Positions 1 through 9,563 of a DNA stretch of 30,762 bases are shown here, piece by piece. Source of the stretch: Bisporella sp. PMI_857 (lineage: Eukaryota; Ascomycota; Leotiomycetes; Helotiales; Helotiaceae); contig JAJSPD010000187.1 in NCBI GenBank assembly GCA_021307315.1, positions 1 to 30,762 on the forward strand. The letters run 5' to 3'. Each line of letters begins with the position of its first letter. Position 1 is the first letter of the stretch. The notes under the pieces are model-generated. The model was not told the origin of the DNA. It saw only the letters and a program-made list of their open reading frames with translations, and made no database searches. The position numbers were made by a program, and so were the translations under genes.

Positions 1-509
1 TAGGTACCGGCGCTATGTTGAGAAGAATGAATTGTGCTGATCAGTATTGTGACAGGGGCGTACATTTTGACGCCAAGCGCCATCCAGACCCACGGCGATT
101 TAATCCCATGCGTTACATGGGCGACGACCAGACATCCATCGACGCAGCCAATAACCCTGATGCCACCAAGCGCGACCACTTCTCCTTCGGCGCAGGGAGG
201 CGCAGGTGTCAAGGCATGCACATTGCTGATCGATCCATCTTCCTAGCGCTAGCTCGCATGCTCTGGGCCTTTGACTTCGAGAGGCACGTGGATCCGGAGA
301 CCCTTCAGGAGATCGTGCCTGACAAGGACGATCTTGTTGAGGGCGTCATGTCGTTGCCGAATCCGTTCAAGGCAAATATTGTACCGAGATGCTCGGCAAA
401 GGCCCAGAGCGTCCGGGACGCGTGGGCTGAGGCCTCGAAGGTGCTTGATGCCGAAACTCTTGAGTGGAAAGAGGTCCCAGAGATGCTACGAAGAGATAGG
501 CAGCAATAG
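1..509 (+). CDS. Cytochrome P450, C-terminal part (cut by window edge)
   Basis: This is the last exon of a heme-thiolate monooxygenase; the N-terminal part lies to the left of the window. An intron fits bases 4-55 (GTACCG donor, branch TGCTGAT, acceptor GACAG), so the coding exon runs from base 56 to the TAG at 507-509, with an upstream exon ending at base 3. The translation shows the meander region (HPDPRRFNPMRY) and the heme-binding motif FGAGRRRCQG, whose Cys is the axial heme ligand, followed by the conserved helix (IADRSIFLALARMLWAFDF). From memory of the family, the stretch around DDQTSIDAANNPD resembles the P450s of sordarial and flavoglaucin type clusters, which hydroxylate the salicyl ring. 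Here that substrate is inferred from the neighbours. The gene stops about 120 bases before a large transposon, which separates it from the rest of the cluster. The reading frame itself is undamaged. Confidence 0.93.
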   Translation, partial: GTGAMLRRMNCADQYCDRGVHFDAKRHPDPRRFNPMRYMGDDQTSIDAANNPDATKRDHFSFGAGRRRCQGMHIADRSIFLALARMLWAFDFERHVDPETLQEIVPDKDDLVEGVMSLPNPFKANIVPRCSAKAQSVRDAWAEASKVLDAETLEWKEVPEMLRRDRQQ

Positions 510-627
510 CTATAATACTTATGATAAACTAAAGAAATCAGTACAAAAAAGAAAGGAAAGTTTTTAAAGTCAACAGCCAAATATAAGCTAAGCGAGAGCT
601 TTAGCGTCCGGCACAAAAGAACCTTCC

Positions 628-768
628 GGGTACCACTTCGTTTACCACCCATGGTAGGTTTATAATTTGTATTAGTCAGCTCTTTAAAACCTACCAACGG
701 GGAGTGATACACGTCCTCCCCCCCCTTACTATACGTCCTCCCCCCCCCCCCCCCCCCCCCCCTGTAGA
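628..768 (+). repeat. Left terminal inverted repeat of the MULE, with a 23-base poly-C tract
   Basis: About 140 bases match, in inverted orientation, the two right-hand segments at 4674-4726 and 5281-5345. The repeat contains two copies of a TACACGTCC / TATACGTCC motif, each followed by a C run, and a homopolymer of 23 C at 740-762. The matching right-hand run is much shorter (9 G, near 4678-4686), so the tract has changed length since insertion. Confidence 0.75.
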
Positions 769-930
769 TTTTTGTAATAGGCAAGCGGTGTAAGGAGCAG
801 TCAAGGCACAAAGTTGTAGTGAAGGATTGGCTGTAAAATTTTGTACCGTACAGTACTAGCCTATAAGTCTGAGTTCGGAACACGAAAATTCGCGTCCTTG
901 CTAACCACCTCTTTTTTAATTAATTTAATT

Positions 931-1860
931 ATGGCACAACCACGCACTTTTTTGGCCCAAATCTCTGGCAATAAAACCAGAAATACCGAATTAACACTTT
1001 ACGAACGTGGAGAGATTATAAGAGCGCTTAAAATGAGCCACGATTTATCCGAAATTGCAAAAGTTTTAAAACACTCGAAATCTACAGTTACTACTACGCG
1101 ACAACGAGCTTTATTACGAGCTAACAGCATAACTTAGCCTTGTAGCGGCTTTAAAATTTCATATACTATTCAAAACGTACGACGCTTTACGAAATACTGT
1201 CGAAAAAACCCGAAACACACGTAGCAGCAAGTAAAAAATAATTTAAGCTTTGCTTGGCACAAACACACTTTACAGCGTATACTAGAACTTTCAAGCATAC
1301 TCAATTAAAAAGCTAAAAGTCGTTCTGAGCTTACAGAAGCTTATGCGCGCACTAAGCTTGTTTGGACAATAGCTAAAAAAAACTGAACTTTAAAACAGTA
1401 ACGCTAATATATATGGTCAAACGAGTGCTTTACAGAGCGAAGCAAAAGCGAAGCAGTTACTTAAATATTCCGGACAGTCAAAAACGATAAATAAAAGCTA
1501 AAGTTCGTAAAGACTTATAAGAAAAGCAAAAACTTGTCTGCTATAGTCTAAAGCTGCTTTTAGTTCGTAAATAGCAAAATCTACCAGTTAAATTTTTATA
1601 TAATAAATCGAAACTTCGAAAACAAAAAACATAAATACTTCGTACGCTTTTACTTCGAAGTACTAAACGACCAAATGCTTAAATACTAGCAGCCAGGCCT
1701 CATTTTTATGCAAAATAATGCTTCTATTTATACAGCCAGAACGATGCAACAATAGTTTATAAATATAAGCATACTACTAGCTTTATATTTTGCTGTTTTT
1801 CCCGATTTGAACTTTATTAAACACATTTAATAGCACTTTAAAAATTAAGTACTAAAGAAT
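931..1860 (+). pseudogene. Tc1/mariner transposase remnant (RIP-degraded)
   Basis: An open stretch from ATG at 931 to 1137 encodes a typical Tc1-type helix-turn-helix domain: LTLYERGEIIRALKMSHDL followed by EIAKVLKHSKSTV. Downstream the frames are full of stops, but near 1693-1755 the residues PGLIFMQNNASIYTAR correspond to the family's DDE block (usual form QDNAPIHTAR). Near 1780-1850 FPDLNFIKHI corresponds to SPDLNPIEHLW. The order and spacing fit one transposase running left to right. C-to-T and G-to-A type changes explain the stops, as expected of RIP. It sits inside the outer MULE termini, so it is probably a nested insertion, though its own terminal repeats were not found. Confidence 0.75.
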
Positions 1861-2529
1861 TACTCTGAATTTAACTAAATAAGCAACAGTAAAACTGCTT
1901 AACAAACTTTAAAAAAAGCTTTAATTAAAAACTGGAATACTTTTTTTAATAAATTATTTAAACAATGTGCCGATAGTATGCTATATAAAATACAAACAGT
2001 TATTAAGAAAAATAAATAGCACACAAAATACTAATTGTTACGTAAATAGTACTATTGGAAAAAGCGCGCAAAACTGTATCAATAGTTTCAATTTTACTTA
2101 AATTAGATTAATAATTAAAACGTGGTTATATAGTCAATCTGCAGCCTTTATAGTAATTTTAGTGCAAAACGCAGACTTATACACTGGTACTGTAGCTGCT
2201 CTAAGCATTTTAACTTTATCGTTACTACTTTGCCGTCGCTACTTTACTGTCGCTAACTGTTATCGGTACATACTCGCAATTAATCAATATATCGTCGACT
2301 GCATCTGCCACTTAATATCAGGCTTCTCTAGCAGCTTTAAGCATCGAATCCTCGTTATTGAATATAGAAGCTTCAATTATACTATTATCTCTTCCACTAC
2401 AAAACAGTTTCAATACTTTCGACGACTTTTTTGCTTATACGCAACAACACGCAAAACAACATTATATGCTTTTATAATTAGTTATTCGGAAAAGCGCAAA
2501 AAGCGTACAATTCGAGTGCTAAATTGCTA

Positions 2530-4345
2530 GCGAAAACGCTGTAAAAAGAAAGCGTTTCTTCGATTTACAGTAAATAGTCAGCACCGCAAAAAAGAAAAGA
2601 ATACAACTAAAACTAAGTGTTTATTCTTTGTTAAAGTAAAAGAACGCGCTAATAGCAGTTAGGATCTTTTATACCGTAAAAATCCTAAATACTCAGTTTA
2701 TAATCACTTTTTTGCTAAAAGCTCAAACGCTTTTTTTATTTATCGACAATTAGCTTCAAATTACTTCGACGTTGTAGCTGCTTACTAGCTAGTTAAAGTG
2801 CTTTTTAAATCGACTGTAATTGCGTTGCGTTAGCTAGATTCTTTTATAAAAGTCACACTTCGAAATATTTATAATATCAACGCCGAATTAGCTTGTACTA
2901 AACAACGTAAAAAATCACTTATTAAACTTTAATCGCGCAGTTAAAAGCTCAATAAGCCGAAAGAAAAGTAGTATTTGCTATAGAAAAAAACAGTTAACAC
3001 TATATCAATTTTCTTTTTATTGCAGCTACAAAGTCAGTAAAATATTTGAACAAAAACGCCGAAGTAGTATTGCTTAATTGCATTTACAAAACTAACAAAT
3101 TTAGTATACTTTTGCTTTATATAATAGCTATCGACGGCATAAATCAAACGTTTACAGTTGCGATTTGCTTTTTTGATCAAAAAAATAAAAATTGCTACAA
3201 CAAAGCTATATTGCAGTTTCGTCAGTTTTTCGATCAGTTTGTGTATTTTTAGTACTAGCAACTAACTGTAATTTTGCTTTGATTTCAGCTCTTAAACGCC
3301 ATTTTCCAGCTATTTGTACTAAAGTCGTTTTTTGCTTTTAGCACATTTTTAAAAACGTTGCTTTTCACTGTAAAGCTAAGTTCGAAACTTAAGAGCGTTA
3401 AAAGCTATTTGTAAAAAGATTTCGAAACGTTATACAGGCCAAAACGAAAGCGAATATAAGAATATATTGCAAAAGTAGAAAAACGATTTTCATTAGAATA
3501 ACGGCAGCTACATGTCGGTATACTTGCTTTATTTGCGCAAAAAATTCAAGAATTAGCTGAATTTAAGCTTGAGCGTGAAACACTTGCTTACTGTATTGGC
3601 CAGTGGCTAAGCAAGCACAAATCGAAAGTCGTTTACGCCTGGTTAATCGATATTTCATACAAAAGCACGTACGACGTCAGCTCTCGAAAAAAGCATTATA
3701 CTCTCAAAGGCTAGATAAGCACTTTTATAGGCGATTTGACAACTGTATAGGAAAGTACGCAGCTAGCAATTATGTTAAGTTATCAAAATACAACAAAAAA
3801 AAGCGAAAAAGCGTTAGTCAACACTTATACACTTTTCAGTTCATTTTATTATAAAGTAACTAGCTATATCACTAACTTTAGGCTAAATTGCTATTAAAGC
3901 AATACGCTTTTTATTAACAAAAAAAACAATTGCCAGCAAACGATCCTTATACAATTTATACTGGCAATTTCTTTTTGCGTTTGGCGTACTATGCTGGCAT
4001 ACAATCAAGCTTAAAATCGATTACAATCAAACTATTCAACTACTCGATTTTCACTTTTATTATTACTATTTACAACTTTTTCCAAGTGCCGAGCTTATCG
4101 TGTTTCTACTTTACTTTCGATTCTATTAGCTATCAACGACGTCGATCTGCTGAAGCAGAAAAAAAAGCACACGCGCGCCGGCACAATCGACTACGAGCAG
4201 CTCAAACAGAAAGATATTAAGCCAATTCAAAAAATAATACAACTTTAAAGCACTGCTCAGCTTGTATTGCTTATAAGCATAATAAAGCAACTTGTAAAAA
4301 GTGCCAATCAACTGGCTATACTCGAAGTACGTGCTTTAATCAGCC
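2530..4345 (+). pseudogene. MULE transposase remnant (RIP-degraded)
   Basis: Several collinear pieces of a Mutator-family transposase survive. Around 2530-2740 is a basic, FAR1-like N-terminal region (KRRFFDLQ; later NPKYSVYNHF, usual form NPEHNH). At 3046-3252 an open frame gives the catalytic core start: VVLLNCIYKTNKFSILLLY then AIDGINQTFTVAICFF, matching the PF10551 pattern (DATYKTN...L...G....F..A..F). Between 3480 and 3850 are basic helical stretches. Near 4251-4340 a Cys/His cluster (HCSACIAYKHNKATCKKC) looks like a C-terminal zinc knuckle. Frame breaks and stops between the pieces make it non-functional. The catalytic Asp of the core is replaced (LLNCIYKTN instead of LLDATYKTN). Confidence 0.72.
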
Positions 4346-4673
4346 TTCAACGCTTTCTACAAACCAAGATTTACTTAGCTACGAACTTTCTTCTTCATTA
4401 CAACCTACGACTCTTTTTACAGTAGTCAAAACCCTCGAAATCACATACAAACTAAAAGAAATCTGCTGCAGGAAAAAAAGCGAATACTGCAACTTAGTAC
4501 GAAGTCGTTTAAAAACCAAATTGCTGGATTTTTTTTATAGATTTTTAATGCTATATTGGCTATATGACTACAATGACTATTTACCTCGATTCTTCCTTTT
4601 TTCTTGAAGTCAGCAGTTGATTTTGGTGAGTGCCCCACCAAAATAGTCTGATTGGTGGCAGAATCAGGAAAGC

Positions 4674-4726
4674 TACAGGGGGGGGGAGGACGTATAGTAA
4701 GGGGGGGGAGGACGTGTATCACTCCC
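4674..4726 (-). repeat. Inner half of the MULE right terminal repeat
   Basis: This is the reverse complement of the inner block of the left terminus (about 706-768), including both ACGTCC boxes, the C/G runs and the CTGTAG inner edge. It is cut off from the outer half (5281-5345) by the foldback insert. Confidence 0.75.
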
Positions 4727-4748
4727 CCTACCAACCCCCACCAAGGGT

Positions 4749-4830
4749 CAACAAGCCTGTAAATACAGAACAACCAGCCTGTAAACACAGGGCAACCAGC
4801 CTGTAAACACAGAACTACTAGCCTGTAAAA
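4749..4830 (+). repeat. Subterminal tandem repeat, about four units of GCCTGTAAA
   Basis: Four spaced copies of AGCCTGTAAAyACAG lie next to the left end of the foldback element. Such arrays near transposon ends often serve as transposase binding sites; that role is inferred. Confidence 0.6.
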
Positions 4831-4967
4831 CACAACGCGACTAGTTTGTAAAAACGCGATTATAAACTTGAAATGATTTTGTTTGTGTATAATGCTATTT
4901 ATAACTTTAAAATTAAATTTTTTTTTTGATATTTGTGTAAACGCATGTAAATAAAATCATGTAAACG

Positions 4968-4994
4968 CGAAGTTGTAAAGTTTACAACTTTGCG
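4968..4994. repeat. 27-base near-perfect palindrome inside the foldback element
   Basis: The arms GCGAAGTTGTAAA and TTTACAACTTTGC are complementary except for one base, with a single G at the centre. The mismatch is a C-to-T type change, consistent with RIP of an originally perfect palindrome. Confidence 0.55.
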
Positions 4995-5280
4995 ATACTG
5001 TAGCTAACAAAAACCTAGTTAATAGTTACTACGTTTTTTGCTACGTAGTAAGTATTTTAACAATATTAAACTTTTTAATATGCTTTATTTAACATTTTAG
5101 CTATAGTAGAAAATTTACAAATTGTTTTATAAATTGTAGTGTTTTTTTTAAACAAGCTTGTAACTGATTTTGCGAAGTTTTTGAGCGACAGTTGATCGCT
5201 ACTATAAGCCTGTAATCGCGTTTTCACAGGCTAGTCGCATTGTGTTTTACAGGCTTGTTGACCCCTAGTGGGGGGTGGTA

Positions 5281-5345
5281 GGTTTTGAAAAGCTGACTAA
5301 TACAAATTATAAACCTACCATGGGTGGTAAACGTAGTGGTACCCG
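5281..5345 (-). repeat. Outer half of the MULE right terminal repeat
   Basis: The reverse complement matches bases 628-692 almost exactly, from GGGTACCAC through ACCACCCATGGTAGG to AAAACC. This end of the transposon borders unrelated DNA to the right. Confidence 0.78.
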
Positions 5346-6004
5346 AACTTTCCTCGGGTGCTTAGTCATCCCGTTAGAGTTATCCGGTATTAGCTTTCCT
5401 AGGTAACCACGCTGTAACCGTTCTATAACAAAACAACAATAGTAACTATAACACAAGAATGTAAAGCTTAAAATAAATAAAAAAAAGGGGGGGGAGGGGA
5501 GGGAAGCGGGCTATATGTGTGTATGAAGCCCTGGCAGCTCAGCTACATGGAGTCACGTGTTATGGAAGTGATACCTTTGGCCAACCGTTGCAGAGCACAA
5601 TCTTTTTTTGGGTAGCGTTGGAAAGTTGATTTTTTGAAGTGTTTCAAATTTGTTGATTTAGTCTTTTTTACAACTTTGCAATCTCTGCCGGTTTATAACT
5701 AAACAACGCTCCGCTAGTGTAATGTCTTTTTTTGTAAAGAGTTAAAGGCTTTTTACAAACGTTATTTGAAGCTATTGGGTCTAGAGAAGTACGTGAAGCA
5801 AGCATATTGTGTGTTTGATAAAAGAGGGTTGAAAATTAATTGATTGCGAATCGCGAATTTTAGTGATTTACGTGAAAACGGTTCAGTGAATATTCATATT
5901 TACAAAAGGTCTAGGGCTCTAATTACACATGCTAATAAAGAGTATTGGAGAGGACATCAAGGAGTACAGGCTAAACGGTGCTATTTCTATTGAATCTGAG
6001 CTAT
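5346..6004. other. Intergenic, no gene seen
   Basis: About 660 bases of moderately AT-rich DNA between the transposon and the 3' end of the prenyltransferase gene. It contains an A7/G8 run near 5482-5495 and no convincing open frame. It may hold the 3' untranslated region of the prenyltransferase. Confidence 0.5.
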
Positions 6005-7422
6005 CTACTCGGGCCGAAACCAAAACTCAGGCAGCTTCGGTGTGTAATACATCGTCATATAAAGACCAGTCTTGGCCGTATATGTGAGCGAGATCCAAGT
6101 ATGGGTGAGCCCACCACTGCTTGTTCCGAGATCGTGTTTAGGACTACCATCCACCATGTTAGTCATGTCACCAACATCCGAGGCCACCATTGACTAAGAA
6201 GGATGAAAGAAAGAAAAAGTCTGACTTACAATGCCGAGGCCAGATCGGGCTGATATCTTGAAGCGAGGTCACCATGACCGTGCTTCTGGAACCAAGTAGA
6301 CAGCACCTGGCATATATCTGCGTCTGTCTTGCCGAGCCACGAGGCCGGCATGTGCATCTTGACCTCAATGTCGGGTTGTCCCTGACTTGCTCCCGCCGGC
6401 CTCATCTCGAACACAAAGACGCATTTGGCCCCGTCGGCTGGCAGGACCTCCTTATTGTGGACATCTGGATCGGAGCTGTCGAGGCCAAAAGCGTGGCACC
6501 AAAAGTCGCCGACCGCTTTCAACCCTGTTGCCATGGCTGGTCCAGAGATCCTTCCACCCAGATGGAACACCTTCTTGGCCTTGGTGAGACTGCCGACAGA
6601 AGCGTCAACGTACACCTTGACTCTGGATCCGGGGGAGTCGATAACGCAATCGTTGGACAACATGAAAACTTGGGGCGCCCCAGCTTCCCCGGCATCAAAT
6701 GTCTCCAAAAAGTCGTCGAGTGCTGCGACGGACGCGTCGTAGGACCCAGATGGTCCGTTGCACTTCCGAATGGCATCAAAAACAATGGTTTTGACGGGAG
6801 TGCCGGTGCAGATGGCCTTCAGGTGGGGGAGGAAATACGCCTTGGCCACGACGCTGCTCCCGGGCTCCATGTCGAAGGCAATCAGGACGCGGGTGAGTGG
6901 GCGACCAGGTGGGTTCTTTGACAGAGCCTCGTCGACAGCCTCGTCAGGCACGTTTGTTTCTGAGAGGAAGAGGTGGAATCGTGTCAGGTCAAGCCCGGGC
7001 ACGCCTTTTGACGCTTTCATCCTTGTCAAAAACTCGTCTGCCGACTGCTGGTTGAGGCGATCGGCAGCCGTTCCGGCCTTTGGGGAAGATGGTTCAATGG
7101 TGAAACGGATGGTCTGGCCGGTTTTTTTCTCCTTCCAGTTGAGACTGTACTCCAAGGGAGACCCATCGTGGACAAACGAGGACGTATAATAGGGCTTGCC
7201 ATCAATTGGTCGTGGTCCCATGGCGGGAAGAATCCATCGTTCAAACCAGTGAAGATAGTACAGCTGTTCCTCATTGATATATTGACTCGTCTGGAGAAGT
7301 GTGACAAGAGACTGACTCAAGGCGCCTGACCAGAAGGTTTGGTCGTCTTGGCCTGACAGAACCTCTGCCTTGTGGTTAGACTGGTCAGAAACCGGTAGAT
7401 TCACGGAAATTGGGGCGGCCAT
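6005..7422 (-). CDS. DMATS-family aromatic prenyltransferase
   Basis: The enzyme transfers a prenyl group from dimethylallyl diphosphate to an aromatic ring, without the DDxxD motif of other prenyltransferases (PF11991 ABBA fold, soluble). Two exons fit: 7422-6230 and 6143-6005, with an 86-base intron (GTAAGT donor, branch TGACTAAC, acceptor GGTAG). The splice joins ...YQPDLASA to FPKHDLG...THTWISLTYTAKTG and YMTMYY, the conserved C-terminus. The protein is about 443 residues, usual for the family. Visible features: Glu91 in SPLEYSLNW (general base position), Arg106 in IRFTIEP (diphosphate binding), and later basic/Tyr strands such as AKAYFLP and RVKVYV. The first ATG in frame is at 7422. By neighbours it is the counterpart of the ring prenyltransferase of the flavoglaucin and annullatin clusters; the acceptor substrate is inferred. 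It shares an upstream region with the cupin gene to the right. Confidence 0.95.
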
Positions 7423-8058
7423 GATGCTGGACAATGATGAGATCAGCAAAGGTCAGTATCGATGGTGTTGTTGAATTGATCAACAAAATACACGTCTTGA
7501 ACTTGTGAATGTCAGCTAGGCAGCATACAATGTCAAGAATTATCAGTTTGCATGAGCATGGAGCTTGGTCCAGCTCATAACCAAATTTGTCTTGAATTAC
7601 TTCATTCCATGTCCTCGCAGTTCCATGATTGAAGTCGATTGTATTCAACCGGATCGGCCTCGGACTTTCTGATTCTTTCCCCCATTTTCTATTTAGCAGT
7701 CATTGTTGCTTCCATGGCATTCATCTGACGAGTGAGTATTTCACATGCATGATGCATACTACATCAATATGCACAAGCCGCTCCCTCGGAGTTACTTTCT
7801 TATGACTTACTCTGGACTGCATGCAGGTACGCTTTTCAACCGAAACGCAAGTCCACAACTCCGAACTTGATTGTAGTTTGATACGTAAACATGTGTGGTA
7901 AAGCTTTATATAGCTCTGTATATTAAGTCATCATGTGAGTTGTTTTATTGTTTATATAGCCTGCCCTACAACCTCAATTAGACTACTTCCACCACTATAA
8001 TCCATCAATTTAGACTTAAGCATATCTTAAGTCCGCTTGCCACCGACAACCATACAAC
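7423..8058. promoter_or_regulatory. Shared upstream region of prenyltransferase (minus) and cupin (plus)
   Basis: The 636 bases lie between two divergent cluster genes. TATA-like stretches occur at about 7903 (CTTTATATAG) and 7951 (GTTTATATAG), both oriented towards the cupin. TCGGA-type half sites occur near 7661, 7790 and (inverted) 7858; these could bind a Zn2Cys6-type factor. No protein-coding frame is convincing. Functional assignment is inference. Confidence 0.4.
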
Positions 8059-8766
8059 ATGTCCACCTCCGGCCCTTGCACAGAGTTCCCAGCCCCGGGT
8101 CTCCGAGTCCCTAACCGATACATCTCCGGACACAACGAAAAGGGCGAGGCTGTGTTCCTACAGGTGAGCAACCGCTTCCACCCAAAGTGATTCAACTGAT
8201 TCCTTACAATCCTCACAACAATAGACGGACCATGGTGACCATACGAGCGTCATGCTCGGTGGCGCCGCAGCCCAGAATATCTTCTATAGCAGCAACACCA
8301 ACCCGATCGACCTGAATGGCAACGCGGACCTCGAGTTCATCAAAAAGAATGTCTGTCTTTCCACACACAGCTGCTCCATTTCTATGCCTCGTCCTCTAAC
8401 CCCAATAACCAGCCACCCCTCCACTACCCCAACGGTTGCGTGGTACGCATGATCGACTTCGCCCCCGGCACCGAGTCCGAGTTCCACCGCTCCATCTGCT
8501 GCGTCGTCGGCACGGTGTCCGAGGGCGAGATGGAGTTCTCACTCAGCGGCGGCGAGAAGCGGATCATGGTTCCCGGCGACGTGTCGGTCAACCGCGCCGC
8601 CATGCACAAGTGGCGCAACACGTCGTCCACGAAGCCCGCGCGCGTTCTCTACTTCCTGCTGGACGTCGAGCCAGTCATTGTCAATGGGAAGGCGCTAGAA
8701 TTTGACGTCGGACGACTCATGGACGAGTATGCCCAGTACGCGGAGGGCGAAGGCCCCAACAAATAG
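8059..8766 (+). CDS. Small cupin-domain protein, 194 residues
   Basis: Three exons fit: 8059-8163, 8225-8350 and 8413-8766, all in phase 0. The introns are 61 and 62 bases; the second uses the less usual donor GTCTGT. The translation starts MSTSGPCTEFPAPGLRVPNR. The cupin part spans roughly residues 78-160 (HYPNGCVVRMIDFAPGTES, then GEMEFSLSGGEKRIMVPGD and AAMHKWRN). The second cupin motif with His142 is clear. The first has His102 but not the full H-x-H...E pattern, so metal binding is uncertain. The protein ends EYAQYAEGEGPNK, typical of a fungal cupin group found beside reducing PKS and SDR genes. In flavoglaucin-type clusters a cupin protein works with SDRs on the PKS product to give the salicyl alcohol; the same role here is inferred. 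It converges on the regulator gene downstream. Confidence 0.9.
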
Positions 8767-9563
8767 ATCTCAGTCAAGAGAGATAGGTGTATATCGCCAA
8801 TAAGCGTCGGTCATGACTGGACGCGAGTAGAAAAACATAACAAAAATTGAGTGTGGGCCTTCAATTTGTGAATTGATTGTGTTCTGTGTTTTCAATCATA
8901 ACTCCTATGCTTATATCAGGTCTTGTTTTAATTTCGCGATTCATGTTGTCCTCATACTTGATATAGATCGTGAGGTTGCCGAGCTCGGGGCAAGTGTTTT
9001 AAGCATATGGAAGGCCCTGGAGTTAGGAACTTCCACTAACCGTACTGCCCCCTTTGGCCTTGCGGCGCTTGCCTTCTCTTCAAAGACCTGCATCCTCCTA
9101 AAGATGCGCTCATCCCCTCCAATCTATGCCGAACTCTTAAAATTAGTGCTATTGTGCGATCGAAAATACCATTAGTTACGTAAAAGGAATCCCGGGTGAT
9201 GACGGGAGTGATGTTTGCGCCGCCTATTGAACCCCGCTCATTGTGGTCGAGGTGGTCCAATAAAATTAATTCAAAATTGGAGGGTCACCATCCTGCTATT
9301 ACTTAACAAGTTGCCAACATAGATACCTCTCGGTTTCCCTTACTAGCTTACTTGTGGAAGATATAAATACAATATTATCATAGTAAGTCCACCGCCCCGT
9401 CCTCCTGGGGAAATAGCTTTGATTTGAGCTGGGAAAGTAGCTGTGCAAAAAATGTTGAAATATCCGCGAGTGAAGGAAATGGCACAAGGCGAAACGGCGA
9501 TTAAATCATGTGATAAAGCTTACAATTCAATAGTCTGTGGGTATTTCTCTCATCGGCGTCTAA
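8767..9563. other. Intergenic between convergent genes, no gene seen
   Basis: About 800 bases between the 3' ends of the cupin (plus) and the regulator (minus). Short open frames (for example 8873-9175) have no recognisable domain. Probably 3' untranslated regions and spacer. Confidence 0.5.

Larger units (their letters stand above)
4727..5282. mobile_element. Foldback/MITE-like element inserted into the MULE right terminus
   Basis: About 555 bases are bounded by their own inverted repeats. The left end reads CCTACCAACCCCCAC then AGGGTCAACAAGCCTGTAAA. The right end is its complement, TTTACAGGCTTGTTGACC then GGGGGGTGGTAGG. Just inside the left end the unit CCAGCCTGTAAACACAG recurs about four times at a spacing of 21-25 bases (4749-4830), and the right end carries related copies in inverse orientation (5205-5255). 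There is no coding capacity. Removing it rejoins the two halves of the MULE right terminus, which argues that it arrived later. Confidence 0.65.
628..5345. mobile_element. Degraded Mutator-like (MULE) DNA transposon with long terminal inverted repeats
   Basis: The two ends are inverted copies of each other. The left end (628-768) reads as two blocks: one from GGGTACCAC to AAAACCTACC, the other from GGGGAGTGATACACGTCC to CCCTGTAG. The right end carries the complement of the second block at 4674-4726 and of the first at 5281-5345, with a foldback insertion between them. The interior is AT-rich and broken by stops, as after RIP, but keeps pieces of a MULE transposase (2530-4345) and a separate Tc1/mariner remnant (931-1860). 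MULEs typically have long termini of this sort and make 8-11 base target duplications; I could not identify a convincing duplication. The element lies between the P450 and the prenyltransferase and so splits the cluster physically. The outer boundaries are good to perhaps 20 bases. Confidence 0.72.

Noticed and set aside
305..883. Minus-strand open frame of 192 codons near the left transposon end
   Set aside because: It runs through the poly-C tract (giving poly-Gly) and antisense to the P450; no protein features.
6274..6921. Plus-strand open frame of 215 codons
   Set aside because: It lies antisense within the prenyltransferase exon and has no domain; a shadow of the real gene.
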